DNA from: Phocaeicola_A sp045545095
Lineage (GTDB): Bacteria > Bacteroidota > Bacteroidia > Bacteroidales > Bacteroidaceae
Length of the DNA: 64,000 bases
Direction: 5' to 3'
Assembly (NCBI GenBank): GCA_045545095.1
Contig: JAZQAG010000030.1
Span: forward strand, 6,257-70,256
A program made the translations under genes and the position numbers. Below are positions 1-7,305 of this stretch, piece after piece. How positions within the stretch are numbered: the first letter of the stretch is position 1; each line of letters opens with the position of its first letter. The notes below the pieces were generated by a model. The model had not been told where the DNA came from and searched no databases. It saw only the letters and a list, made by a program, of their open reading frames with translations.

Positions 1-114
1 AAGTATATGGCGGTAAGCTGTCGGATTATGTACCAACAACTTGATATATTCCACGGCCAAGGTAAAGGTCTTTCCCGAGCCGGCAGAAGCTTTATATACA
101 CTTAAATCAGACAC
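1..114 (-). CDS. UvrD-type ATP-dependent helicase/exonuclease, N-terminal fragment
   Basis: Only the first 38 codons are inside the window; the gene runs off the left edge. Reading from a GTG at 114, the peptide begins MSDLSVYKASAGSGKTFTLA, with a Walker A loop at residues 9-16 (ASAGSGKT). A P-loop this close to the N-terminus followed by a helix is the usual opening of UvrD/AddA-like DNA helicases of Bacteroidales, which unwind DNA in double-strand break repair. No in-frame ATG lies between the upstream stop and this GTG, which decides the start. It begins 24 nt after the acyl-CoA synthetase stop on the same strand, so the two may be cotranscribed. Family call rests on the P-loop context only; subfamily (AddA-like or other) cannot be seen. 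Confidence 0.7.
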   Translation of the reverse strand, partial: MSDLSVYKASAGSGKTFTLAVEYIKLLVHNPTAYRHIL

Positions 115-138
115 GTTAGAGTATGTAGATGGTTATTT

Positions 139-1785
139 TTAGCTATATAGATACCTTTTGATACTTTTCTTGGCTGTCTTTTCAAACTCTTCGGGATGAA
201 GCCTGACTTTGGATATCTGTGAATATGCGGCCAGAGATGCATTCAGTGATATGCGGTTCTCTTCCATGATACGTTCCAAGTCTGCAGAGTTGAGTCCGTG
301 TGCGTAGGCATCATCTGCGTCAGCATAGACTAACGCTTCCAATTTGTCGCCACGTAAGACAATGAGTGACTCCGATACGTATGGCATGTTGTTCAGTTTT
401 GACTCTATTTCCTCCGGATAGATATTCTGCCCGGAAGCTGTCAGTAGCATATTCTTGCAACGTCCTTTGATGTAGATGTAACCATCTTTATCCATGATGG
501 CCATGTCTCCTGTGTGCAACCATCCTTCTTCGTCTATGGCTTCGGCGGTAGCTTCCGGATTCTTGTAATAGCCACTCATCAGGTTTTCTCCCCGACAAAC
601 GAGTTCTCCAGGTATAGTTGTCGGGTCGGGACTCAATACCTTCAGTTCCATACCATCGGCTGCTGTTCCACATGAACCGGGACGATGCCGTTTCCAATGC
701 TCATGGCAGATGATAGGTCCGCATTCCGTCATTCCATAAGCCATTGTATAAGGGAACTCTATCTTGCGGACAAACTCTTCAACTTCTGCGTTGAATGGGG
801 CACCGCCAATGATAATTTCCATAAAGTTTCCTCCAAACACTTCGATGGCTTCTTGGCGGATATGGGCTTTTGCGCGGTCGTTCACTATAGGCAAGTGCAG
901 CATCAGTTTCCCCAAATTGGTATTCACCTTAGGGAGAATGTTCTTCTTGAATATCTTTTCGATGACTAACGGGACACTACAAATGATGCGAGGCTTGATT
1001 TCTGAAAATGATTCGGCTATAATCTTTGGTGAAGGCATTCGGGTGAGAAACCAAAGGTGGGCACCGGCAGAGATGCCATAGAGAAAGTCGAAGAGCATAC
1101 CGAAGACATGCCCCATAGGCAATATGGAAACTACATTGTCTCCTGCCTTCAGTCCTATCATGCGATGGCAATAGTTGACATTGGATATCAGGCTGCGGTA
1201 GGTGAGCATCACTCCTTTGCTATACCCCGTTGTTCCGGAGGTATAATTGATGAGTGCCAGTTCATCAATGGATTCGCGACGCCAATGAATATTTTCAGCA
1301 GAAAATCTGCAGGGAAACTTCTGACCGAATATCTCATTGAGATGTTCGCGGGCATAAGTCAGCTTTTCGGACCGGCTTATCAATATAGAGAAATCCTTGA
1401 GAGAGACCACGCCTTCTATTTCTGGCATTTGACGTTCATCGAGATTTTCCCATACTTGGTCACCTGCAAATAACAGTTTCGACTCTGAATGGTTGACGAT
1501 GTTATGGACATTGTCTGATTTGAATTCATGAAGTATGGGGACAGCAACAGCTCCATAAGTAATGATACTGAGATAGGCTACACACCAATTGGCACTGTTT
1601 CGTCCGCAAATGGCAATCTTGTCACCCGGGTCGATGCCTATTTCATTCATGACCAAATGTATTTTCTCTATCTTCCTGGCAACATCCTTATATTGTAGGG
1701 TTCCTCCTTTATAATCGGTTAAAGCTTTACATTCCCAATTGGATATGACGCTTTGTTCTATTAATGAAATAAAACTTTGGTTCAT
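139..1785 (-). CDS. AMP-binding long-chain fatty acid--CoA ligase (copy 1)
   Basis: 548-residue ANL-superfamily enzyme that would adenylate a carboxylic acid and transfer it to CoA. Visible motifs are the phosphate-binding loop YTSGTTGYSKG (181-191), YGMTECGP (350-357), the adenine/ribose motif WLHTGD (422-427), the hinge KGRCKNM (440-446) and the C-terminal catalytic-lysine segment near 536-543. Length matches bacterial acyl-CoA synthetases. It is a clear paralogue of the gene at 24169-25824, with most motifs shared, including the opening stretch QYKDVARKIEK. A TATATTTG -7 box lies upstream at 1828-1835 (minus strand). Substrate chain length is not deducible; an acyl-ACP synthetase role is the main alternative. 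Confidence 0.88.
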   Translation of the reverse strand: MNQSFISLIEQSVISNWECKALTDYKGGTLQYKDVARKIEKIHLVMNEIGIDPGDKIAICGRNSANWCVAYLSIITYGAVAVPILHEFKSDNVHNIVNHSESKLLFAGDQVWENLDERQMPEIEGVVSLKDFSILISRSEKLTYAREHLNEIFGQKFPCRFSAENIHWRRESIDELALINYTSGTTGYSKGVMLTYRSLISNVNYCHRMIGLKAGDNVVSILPMGHVFGMLFDFLYGISAGAHLWFLTRMPSPKIIAESFSEIKPRIICSVPLVIEKIFKKNILPKVNTNLGKLMLHLPIVNDRAKAHIRQEAIEVFGGNFMEIIIGGAPFNAEVEEFVRKIEFPYTMAYGMTECGPIICHEHWKRHRPGSCGTAADGMELKVLSPDPTTIPGELVCRGENLMSGYYKNPEATAEAIDEEGWLHTGDMAIMDKDGYIYIKGRCKNMLLTASGQNIYPEEIESKLNNMPYVSESLIVLRGDKLEALVYADADDAYAHGLNSADLERIMEENRISLNASLAAYSQISKVRLHPEEFEKTAKKSIKRYLYS

Positions 1786-1827
1786 ATTTCAGTTTATCAT
1801 TTTGCACACTTTTGGTGTTTTTGTGCA

Positions 1828-1835
1828 CAAATATA
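1828..1835 (-). promoter_or_regulatory. -7 box (TATATTTG) upstream of acyl-CoA synthetase copy 1
   Basis: The minus strand reads TATATTTG, an exact match to the Bacteroidales -7 consensus TAnnTTTG, about 45 nt before the start codon at 1785. No clear TTTG -33 element at 19-21 nt was found, so the call is tentative. Confidence 0.45.
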
Positions 1836-1956
1836 CGTATTGAGTGTGGTATTATAAGGAATTGAAACATTTTTTTTCATTTAATTAACAGCCAACTTCA
1901 AACTTTATGCAGAACTTTGCACCCGCATTATAAAAATGAAAGGTCAGAGTTGTTAT

Positions 1957-2592
1957 ATGGATACGAAAGCTTTTTCTGCAGCTTTGTTCGATTTCGATGG
2001 AACCTTGGTTGATACCGAACCTCAATACAGTATATTTTGGGGAGAACAGGGTAGGAGGTATCATCCCGAAATACCCCATTTTGAAAGTCTCATTAAAGGA
2101 CAGACATTGGGACAAATCTTTGATGGGCATTTTGCTGGTATGCCGGAAGTACAACTTCGGATTGTAGATGAGTTGAACCAATTTGAACGGAACATGCATT
2201 TCGACTACATAAATGGCGCAAAGGAATTCGTTACCCATCTGAAAGAACAAGGTGTGAAGACCGCTATTGTGACCAGTTCCAATAATCAGAAGATGGCAAA
2301 TGCCTATGCTTCGCTTCCCGAACTGAAAGAACTCTTTGACCTTATCCTGACGGCCGATATGTTTACCCGTTCAAAGCCCGATCCGGATTGTTTCCTGACA
2401 GCAGCCTCACGACTTGGAACAGAGGCAGAGGAGTGTATTGTTTTCGAGGATTCTCTGCACGGACTCCAAGCAGCACGTAGTGCCGGTATGAGGGTGATAG
2501 GGCTGTCAACGACACTTTCTGCCGAGCGTATAGTATCATTGGCTGACGAGGTTTGGGAGGATTTCGCAGATAAACAGATATGCATCGAATAA
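1957..2592 (+). CDS. HAD-superfamily phosphatase (beta-phosphoglucomutase-like)
   Basis: 211-residue haloacid dehalogenase family protein. Motif I is FDFDGTLVDTEP (nucleophile D12, acid D14), motif II VTSSN, motif III lysine in RSKPDPD, motif IV IVFEDS. A helical cap between motifs I and II places it with beta-phosphoglucomutase/small sugar-phosphate phosphatases. Two in-frame ATGs exist, 1936 and 1957; 1957 is preferred because a weak -7-like box (GAACTTTG, 1912-1919) would put the transcription start near 1926, leaving almost no leader for 1936. The stop codon (2590-2592) runs directly into the first unit of the AAAGTCGGTGC array. Substrate unknown. Confidence 0.85.
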   Translation: MDTKAFSAALFDFDGTLVDTEPQYSIFWGEQGRRYHPEIPHFESLIKGQTLGQIFDGHFAGMPEVQLRIVDELNQFERNMHFDYINGAKEFVTHLKEQGVKTAIVTSSNNQKMANAYASLPELKELFDLILTADMFTRSKPDPDCFLTAASRLGTEAEECIVFEDSLHGLQAARSAGMRVIGLSTTLSAERIVSLADEVWEDFADKQICIE

Positions 2593-2674
2593 AGTCGGTA
2601 CTTTTAATAGAAAGAGTCGGTGCTTTTAATAGATAAAGTCGGTGCTTGTACGCATTAAAGTCGGTGCTTTTATT
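2591..2674 (+). repeat. AAAGTCGGTGC array, 4 units (copy A)
   Basis: Four near-identical units begin at 2591, 2611, 2635 and 2657; the first reads AAAGTCGGTACTTTTAATAG, others have AAAGAGTCGGTGC or AAAGTCGGTGC followed by TTTTAATAG, TTGTACGCATT or TTTTATT. The array starts inside the stop codon of the HAD gene and ends about 80 nt before panB. A second, 3-unit array with the same unit order lies at 29381-29442; copy A has exactly one extra 22-nt unit. Function unknown. Confidence 0.85.
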
Positions 2675-2752
2675 AAGGGAGAAATACTACCTCATGGAGC
2701 ATAAATAGGGAATTGATAAAATAAGAAACATAAAAACCAATAACAAAATATT

Positions 2753-3574
2753 ATGGCAGGATATATATCCAGTGACAATCGTAAGGTGACAACTCACCGA
2801 TTGATTGAAATGAAAAAGCGTGGTGAGAAAATCTCCATGCTCACTTCGTATGACTACACTACGGCACAGATTGTGGATGGTGCAGGCATTGATGTAATAC
2901 TTGTTGGCGATTCGGCTTCTAATGTTATGGCAGGAAATGTGACTACATTGCCCATCACTCTTGACCAGATGATATATCATGGCAAGTCTGTGGTGCGTGC
3001 CGTCAATCGTGCCTTAGTGGTAGTGGATATGCCGTTCGGCTCTTATCAAGGAAACGATTTGGAAGGTCTCTCTTCAGCCATCCGTATTATGAAGGAGAGT
3101 CATGCTGATGCCCTTAAAATGGAAGGTGGTGAAGAGATTATAGATTGTGTCAAGCGAATCATCTCGGCAGGTATTCCCGTGATGGGACATTTGGGATTGA
3201 TGCCCCAGTCCATCAATAAATATGGTACCTATAGCGTACGTGCAAAGGATAGTGCTGAGGCTGACAAACTGATACGCGATGCCAAACTTCTCGAAGAGGT
3301 TGGCTGTTTTGCCATTGTGCTTGAAAAGATACCCGCAGAATTGGCTACACGTGTAGCTTCTGAACTGACTATTCCCGTCATCGGCATCGGTGCCGGAGGT
3401 GGTGTGGATGGCCAAGTGTTGGTGGTTACAGACATGTTGGGAATGACTAAGGGGTTCAGTCCCCGTTTCCTTCGTCGTTATGCAGACCTTCATGAGGTTA
3501 TGACAAATGCTATCGGACGATATATAGAGGATGTCAAGAACTGTGATTTTCCTAATGAGAAGGAGCAGTATTGA
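2753..3574 (+). CDS. panB: 3-methyl-2-oxobutanoate hydroxymethyltransferase
   Basis: 273 residues, full length for PanB. It transfers a hydroxymethyl group from 5,10-methylenetetrahydrofolate to alpha-ketoisovalerate, giving ketopantoate, the first committed step of pantothenate/CoA synthesis in the cytosol. Seen are the metal and substrate loop VGDS (51-54), the DMPFGSY segment (92-98), MGHLGLMPQS (144-153), the catalytic glutamate in VLEKIPAE (E191) and the late glycine-rich loop GIGAGGGVDGQ. The other pantothenate genes (panC, panD) are not adjacent. A terminator hairpin follows at 3649-3680. Confidence 0.95.
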   Translation: MAGYISSDNRKVTTHRLIEMKKRGEKISMLTSYDYTTAQIVDGAGIDVILVGDSASNVMAGNVTTLPITLDQMIYHGKSVVRAVNRALVVVDMPFGSYQGNDLEGLSSAIRIMKESHADALKMEGGEEIIDCVKRIISAGIPVMGHLGLMPQSINKYGTYSVRAKDSAEADKLIRDAKLLEEVGCFAIVLEKIPAELATRVASELTIPVIGIGAGGGVDGQVLVVTDMLGMTKGFSPRFLRRYADLHEVMTNAIGRYIEDVKNCDFPNEKEQY

Positions 3575-3648
3575 CCAATGTTGAATAGAAAGTTTTGTGG
3601 GTCTCCTTATGCCGGGTTCACGAAATGTTTTATATAAAATAGGTAAGA

Positions 3649-3680
3649 TGGGGAAGCCGGTGATTGCTTCCCCATTTCCT
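3649..3680 (+). terminator. Terminator hairpin after panB
   Basis: TGGGGAAGC (3649-3657) pairs perfectly with GCTTCCCCA (3666-3674) across an 8-nt loop, followed by a short T-rich stretch. Confidence 0.6.
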
Positions 3681-3768
3681 AATATGAAAAATAAGCATTT
3701 TTAATAGCTTGAAAATCAATATATATTGTTTTTCGTATAAAATTCTCTATAAAAAATGTCTGCAAAAG

Positions 3769-3799
3769 TTTGCTACTTTCAAAAAAAGCAGTACCTTTG
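3769..3799 (+). promoter_or_regulatory. Promoter of the tRNA-Asp pair
   Basis: TTTG at 3769-3772, 19-nt spacer, TACCTTTG at 3792-3799: a full match to the Bacteroidales primary sigma consensus. Transcription would start near 3806, about 45 nt before the first tRNA. Confidence 0.75.
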
Positions 3800-3849
3800 C
3801 ACCCGCAATCGAGAGAGATTGCAAAGTTTGACACTTTGAAATTAAATTT

Positions 3850-3923
3850 GGTGCGTTAGTTCAGTTGGTTAGAATACATGCCTGTCACGCATGGGGTCAC
3901 GGGTTCGAGTCCCGTACGCACCG
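3850..3923 (+). tRNA. tRNA-Asp (anticodon GTC), copy 1
   Basis: 74-nt cloverleaf. The acceptor stem GGTGCGT pairs with ACGCACC, the discriminator is G, the D arm contains AGTTGGTTAGA, the anticodon loop CTGTCAC places GTC at 3884-3886, and the T arm has GGGTTCGAGTCCC. The CCA end is not encoded, as is usual in this phylum. Confidence 0.96.
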
Positions 3924-3936
3924 CCTCAATTATTGA

Positions 3937-4010
3937 GGTGCGTTAGTTCAGTTGGTTAGAATACATGCCTGTCACGCATGGGGTCACGGGTTCGAGTCCC
4001 GTACGCACCG
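3937..4010 (+). tRNA. tRNA-Asp (anticodon GTC), copy 2
   Basis: Identical to the first copy over all 74 nt and spaced by a 13-nt linker, giving an 87-nt tandem period. Anticodon at 3971-3973. It shares the upstream promoter and is followed at once by a terminator, so both copies should be cut from one short transcript. Confidence 0.96.
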
Positions 4011-4011
4011 C

Positions 4012-4041
4012 AAAAAGGAATCCATAAAGGGTTCCTTTTTT
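4012..4041 (+). terminator. Intrinsic terminator after the tRNA pair
   Basis: AAGGAATCC pairs with GGGTTCCTT (one G-T pair) across the loop ATAAA, followed by a run of six T. Confidence 0.85.
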
Positions 4042-4057
4042 GTTTTATATACCATGA

Positions 4058-5170
4058 TTATTTTTTCTTTGGCATTGATTCCCAAAAATGGAGGTATTGT
4101 GTTGCTACTTTGATGTGGTCGTGATGTCGTACTACATATTGGCGGCTATCTGCCGACAAGTGGGCGATACATTCGGGATGTAACACCAATTGTTCAAGCT
4201 TTCTATATACATCATCTTCATCAGGCAGTACATTGATGATGGGGCGCAACTCTGTTTCATGAAGGATTTCATAATTCTCAGGTTCTCCACCTCCTACAAG
4301 AATCAATCCTTTCCCCATAGCCAACAGGCCGTTCATGGCCGGTGTGTAGGAATAAAGCTGGTCCAGAAGTGCATCAGAGGAGTTCATCATGTGTTGGTAT
4401 TCCTCGTATGGCACAGATTCGGCTTTGACTATTTCGCATTGTATCGGATAAGCCTGTTTCAGACGTTCCAATGCGCGCAGCATGATGTCTGTCCCTTTGT
4501 AAGCACTACGCGTGCGTTGTATGCCAATGAAAAAGCGTACAGGCCTATTCTCTTCACGTGTCTCTATTGGGCTGAGGCTTTGGATATTGATAGGGAAGGG
4601 GATAAAACTTGTCTTTTGGGGAAAATGGGGTTGGTAGCAAGCGTAGTATTCATACAATCCTGTGGGTATTCCGTCACAATCATTGGCTATATACCTGTTC
4701 AGTTCCCCTTTTTCTCCATGAATCCAATCGGCGATTTCCGCACGGATATTTTCGCTGTCACGTAAGGTTGTTCCAAAATTGAAGTCAGAGTATCGGAAGG
4801 TTTGGGTAGTTGTACAAGTGTGTACCCAATAATAGTCCATTCCATATCCTCCAAGAAATACTTTTCCGTTATGTTTGCGCAGATAGTTGTAGATGGGGTA
4901 TAGACGGGACGGTTTCAGTTCGAAGAAACAAGGGTTGATGAGCTGGACTATATCGTATCCACGAAGACGCGGGAGGGTGGATAGAACCTTGGCATAGTAT
5001 TTTATTCCGTCCCAACGGCTTTGGGTAGGGCGTACTATGGAGATATCTCGTGGATAGTTTTTCCAGAAATCCCCATTGGATACTACACATACCTTGTGTC
5101 CGAGTGTTCGGAGGCCTTCTGCCAAAGTCCAATGCACATTGCTATATTCTCCTATCAGTAATATTTTCAT
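4058..5170 (-). CDS. GT-B fold glycosyltransferase (family 1/4-like)
   Basis: 370 residues starting MKILLIGEYSNVHW. The N-terminal Rossmann half shows the typical opening strand plus a glycine-containing loop (AEGLRTLGHKVCVVS), and the C-terminal half has the donor-side pattern with a PAMNGLLAMGKG segment and a GGEPENYEIL loop, weakly matching the E-x7-E site of GT4 enzymes. The start at 5170 is chosen because it overlaps the previous gene's stop (TAATG), which implies translational coupling; an upstream in-frame extension to 5290 would sit wholly inside that gene. Last gene of a three-gene minus-strand glycosyltransferase operon. Sugar and acceptor unknown. Confidence 0.78.
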   Translation of the reverse strand: MKILLIGEYSNVHWTLAEGLRTLGHKVCVVSNGDFWKNYPRDISIVRPTQSRWDGIKYYAKVLSTLPRLRGYDIVQLINPCFFELKPSRLYPIYNYLRKHNGKVFLGGYGMDYYWVHTCTTTQTFRYSDFNFGTTLRDSENIRAEIADWIHGEKGELNRYIANDCDGIPTGLYEYYACYQPHFPQKTSFIPFPINIQSLSPIETREENRPVRFFIGIQRTRSAYKGTDIMLRALERLKQAYPIQCEIVKAESVPYEEYQHMMNSSDALLDQLYSYTPAMNGLLAMGKGLILVGGGEPENYEILHETELRPIINVLPDEDDVYRKLEQLVLHPECIAHLSADSRQYVVRHHDHIKVATQYLHFWESMPKKK

Positions 5171-6174
5171 TATGTGAACTTTCTGTGTGACTGATGCGCT
5201 TTTCGTTTCAATAACTTGCGAAGCAGGATGCGGCTCCATCCATGGTTCGCCAATAAACTGAAAATGGTATATTGGCTGGTATAGTTGCAATCTCTCAAAG
5301 GAAAGAGGTCAAGGGATTTTAATTGCGGTTCATAGATTTTCCATTCAGCTTTCCATGACGGGTGTGTCAATATGCGTCTTATGATATCTACCGTAAGTGA
5401 GTTCAGTTTTCTTTCCAACCCCGAAGTGTCGCTCTGCTTTTGTCGTGAGATATGCAGATAGTCGTACACCGTGAGGATGGCTCTATAATGATATTGGATG
5501 AGTTCTGATTGCCTTTCTTCCGAAGGGGTCAATGTGATGGAGTCTGCACGCTTGTAGTAGGCATAAACCTTTGCATTGCTTCGGATGATGCTATGTGCAT
5601 TGTCGTGTAAGATAGTGGTGAAGGCCTCATCTTCAATAAATCCTTCTTCCACAAATGTTAATCCTATGTGATTGCAAAGTTCCTTTTTGAACAGATAGAC
5701 ACAGGCCATACCTGGCAAATGGGATGTTTGCATATAAGTTTTACCTGAGAACGGAGGGGTGAATGTCAGAGGCGAAGGTTGTGCCGGATGTTCTTGCTCC
5801 ATGGACGTGCAGAATCGGTAATCGATTCGCATGATGTCACACTCGGTTTTTTTTGTCTCTTCCCATACTGGAGGTAGGGAATCTTTGTATAGGTAGTCAT
5901 CTGCATCAAGGAACAAGATATAGTCTCCTTGTGCCTGTTTCATGCCATGGTTTCTGGCTGCTCCCAGTCCCCGATGTCCGATACGATGCCAGTGTATTTG
6001 GTTGCTTTCACTGAATCTCGCTTTTGCTTGTGCCGGTTGGATGTCTGAACCGTCATCCACGAGGATGATTTCATACTCTTTGGAAGAAATACCCACATCC
6101 TGTACACTGGTGAGGCTTCGGATAAGGTATTTGTCCTCTATGTTATAATACGGTATGATGATAGATAGCAACAT
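5170..6174 (-). CDS. Family 2 glycosyltransferase
   Basis: 334-residue GT-A enzyme. The N-terminus MLLSIIIPYY is the family's first strand; the nucleotide-sugar binding motif is VDDGSD (39-44), the second conserved block GLGAARNHG (69-77) and the metal-binding LDADD (89-93). The C-terminal half is variable and helical, with no membrane segments, so it should work on the cytoplasmic face on a lipid-linked glycan. It overlaps the downstream glycosyltransferase by one base and lies 13 nt after the upstream one. Donor sugar unknown. Confidence 0.88.
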   Translation of the reverse strand: MLLSIIIPYYNIEDKYLIRSLTSVQDVGISSKEYEIILVDDGSDIQPAQAKARFSESNQIHWHRIGHRGLGAARNHGMKQAQGDYILFLDADDYLYKDSLPPVWEETKKTECDIMRIDYRFCTSMEQEHPAQPSPLTFTPPFSGKTYMQTSHLPGMACVYLFKKELCNHIGLTFVEEGFIEDEAFTTILHDNAHSIIRSNAKVYAYYKRADSITLTPSEERQSELIQYHYRAILTVYDYLHISRQKQSDTSGLERKLNSLTVDIIRRILTHPSWKAEWKIYEPQLKSLDLFPLRDCNYTSQYTIFSLLANHGWSRILLRKLLKRKAHQSHRKFT

Positions 6175-6187
6175 AATTGATTATCAT

Positions 6188-7213
6188 TTATTGGAACGGG
6201 CAGATCCATTTTCCGCTATAGCAAAAGCAGTGTGTCCTAAGGCCCAAAAGCATAAGTGGAAGGTTCTTCACTTTGGCTCTCATTCCACAGGATGCTTGTA
6301 TGAGATATCGGGTGTCGGGTTTCAACGATAGAAGGTGATTATAGACCTGTGTGATGAGGTGCTGTTGTGTATCATTCCTCAACCCGTTTTCGTCAAGGCT
6401 TCTCAGCAAATCTATAAGGATATTGGTTATTTGCCAGAAATACCGGGCTTTGTATCTTGGATGGATAGGGTATGTGGTTGATGCCAGTTCAGATATGACG
6501 GGGCAATGGTGTGCCAATGCATCATTGAATGCATGGTGTGTGGCCGTAGTGGTGATGGAACTCTGTCTGTAACGGTAAAAATATTGTGCTTCAGAAGATG
6601 ACAATCGGCAAAAGGTGATACTTTGGGCCGTCCTCATCAATTTGGGGACAGTGTGTATGTCTTCAAATGTATGTCCTTCTGGAAAGCGTATCTTTTCGAA
6701 CAGATGTTTGCGGAAAAATTTGTTACATGCATATGTGTGTGCCATACCGTCCATTTCAATCCATGAAATCCAAGATTGGGGGAATGTGTGTGTCAAATCT
6801 GCGTCTGTTGCATTTCCATAAACATAGTGTGACGGTGAATTGTAATATACATGGATAGGCATCTCTACGATGTCTGTTCTTGTATTGTTGTTGTATGCTG
6901 AATCCATAGCCTTTGCAAGATACTCTTGTCCGATGTAATCGTCCGAATCGATGAAGGTCAGATATTCACCCTTGGCTATCTCTATTCCCGTATTGCGTGC
7001 GGCGCTGAGTCCCCCATTCTGCTTGCGGTGTATGACATGGATACGTTCATCCTTTTGTGCGTAAGCATCACATATGGCTCCGCAACTGTCAGGAGACTGG
7101 TCATCTACCAATATCAGTTCGAAGTCACGGAAGGTTTGTTGCAGAATGCTGTCTATACATTCGTGCAAATATGCTTCCACCTTATAAATTGGCACAATAA
7201 TGCTTAGTTTCAT
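6188..7213 (-). CDS. Family 2 glycosyltransferase
   Basis: 341-residue GT-A glycosyltransferase opening MKLSIIVPIYKVEAYL. Motifs seen are VDDQSPD (36-42), GGLSAARNTG (67-76) and the DxD equivalent IDSDD (88-92). First gene of the minus-strand operon, with a TATCTTTG -7 box at 7247-7254. The conserved core resembles its neighbour but the C-terminal acceptor domain differs, so it probably adds a different residue of the same glycan. Substrates unknown. Confidence 0.88.
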   Translation of the reverse strand: MKLSIIVPIYKVEAYLHECIDSILQQTFRDFELILVDDQSPDSCGAICDAYAQKDERIHVIHRKQNGGLSAARNTGIEIAKGEYLTFIDSDDYIGQEYLAKAMDSAYNNNTRTDIVEMPIHVYYNSPSHYVYGNATDADLTHTFPQSWISWIEMDGMAHTYACNKFFRKHLFEKIRFPEGHTFEDIHTVPKLMRTAQSITFCRLSSSEAQYFYRYRQSSITTTATHHAFNDALAHHCPVISELASTTYPIHPRYKARYFWQITNILIDLLRSLDENGLRNDTQQHLITQVYNHLLSLKPDTRYLIQASCGMRAKVKNLPLMLLGLRTHCFCYSGKWICPFQ

Positions 7214-7246
7214 GGATTTTCTATAAAATATATCTCAAAAACTTTA

Positions 7247-7254
7247 CAAAGATA
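7247..7254 (-). promoter_or_regulatory. -7 box for the minus-strand glycosyltransferase operon
   Basis: The minus strand reads TATCTTTG here, a full -7 consensus, 34 nt before the start at 7213. No good TTTG -33 box; it lies back to back with the plus-strand box at 7278-7285. Confidence 0.5.
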
Positions 7255-7277
7255 AGGTAAAATCGTGAATAAAACAC

Positions 7278-7285
7278 TATCTTTG
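7278..7285 (+). promoter_or_regulatory. -7 box for the flippase operon
   Basis: TATCTTTG, full -7 consensus, 20 nt before the flippase start at 7306. The expected -33 region (about 7254-7259) abuts the opposing -7 box, so the two promoters share a footprint. Confidence 0.5.
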
Positions 7286-7305
7286 CGCAATATTGTTTAA
7301 CAGCT

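Noticed and set aside
2611..2632. AAAGAGTCGGTGCTTTT resembles the last hairpin arm of the Streptococcus Cas9 guide RNA scaffold.
   Set aside because: Only one arm matches, there are no cas genes, anti-repeats or CRISPR arrays, and the word is part of a local repeat array. Chance resemblance.
2591..2674. Possible CRISPR array.
   Set aside because: Units abut directly with no 30-nt variable spacers.
3850..4010. Tandem tRNA-Asp copies as an att site of an integrated element.
   Set aside because: No integrase is nearby and both copies are complete with a shared promoter and terminator, so plain gene duplication is enough.
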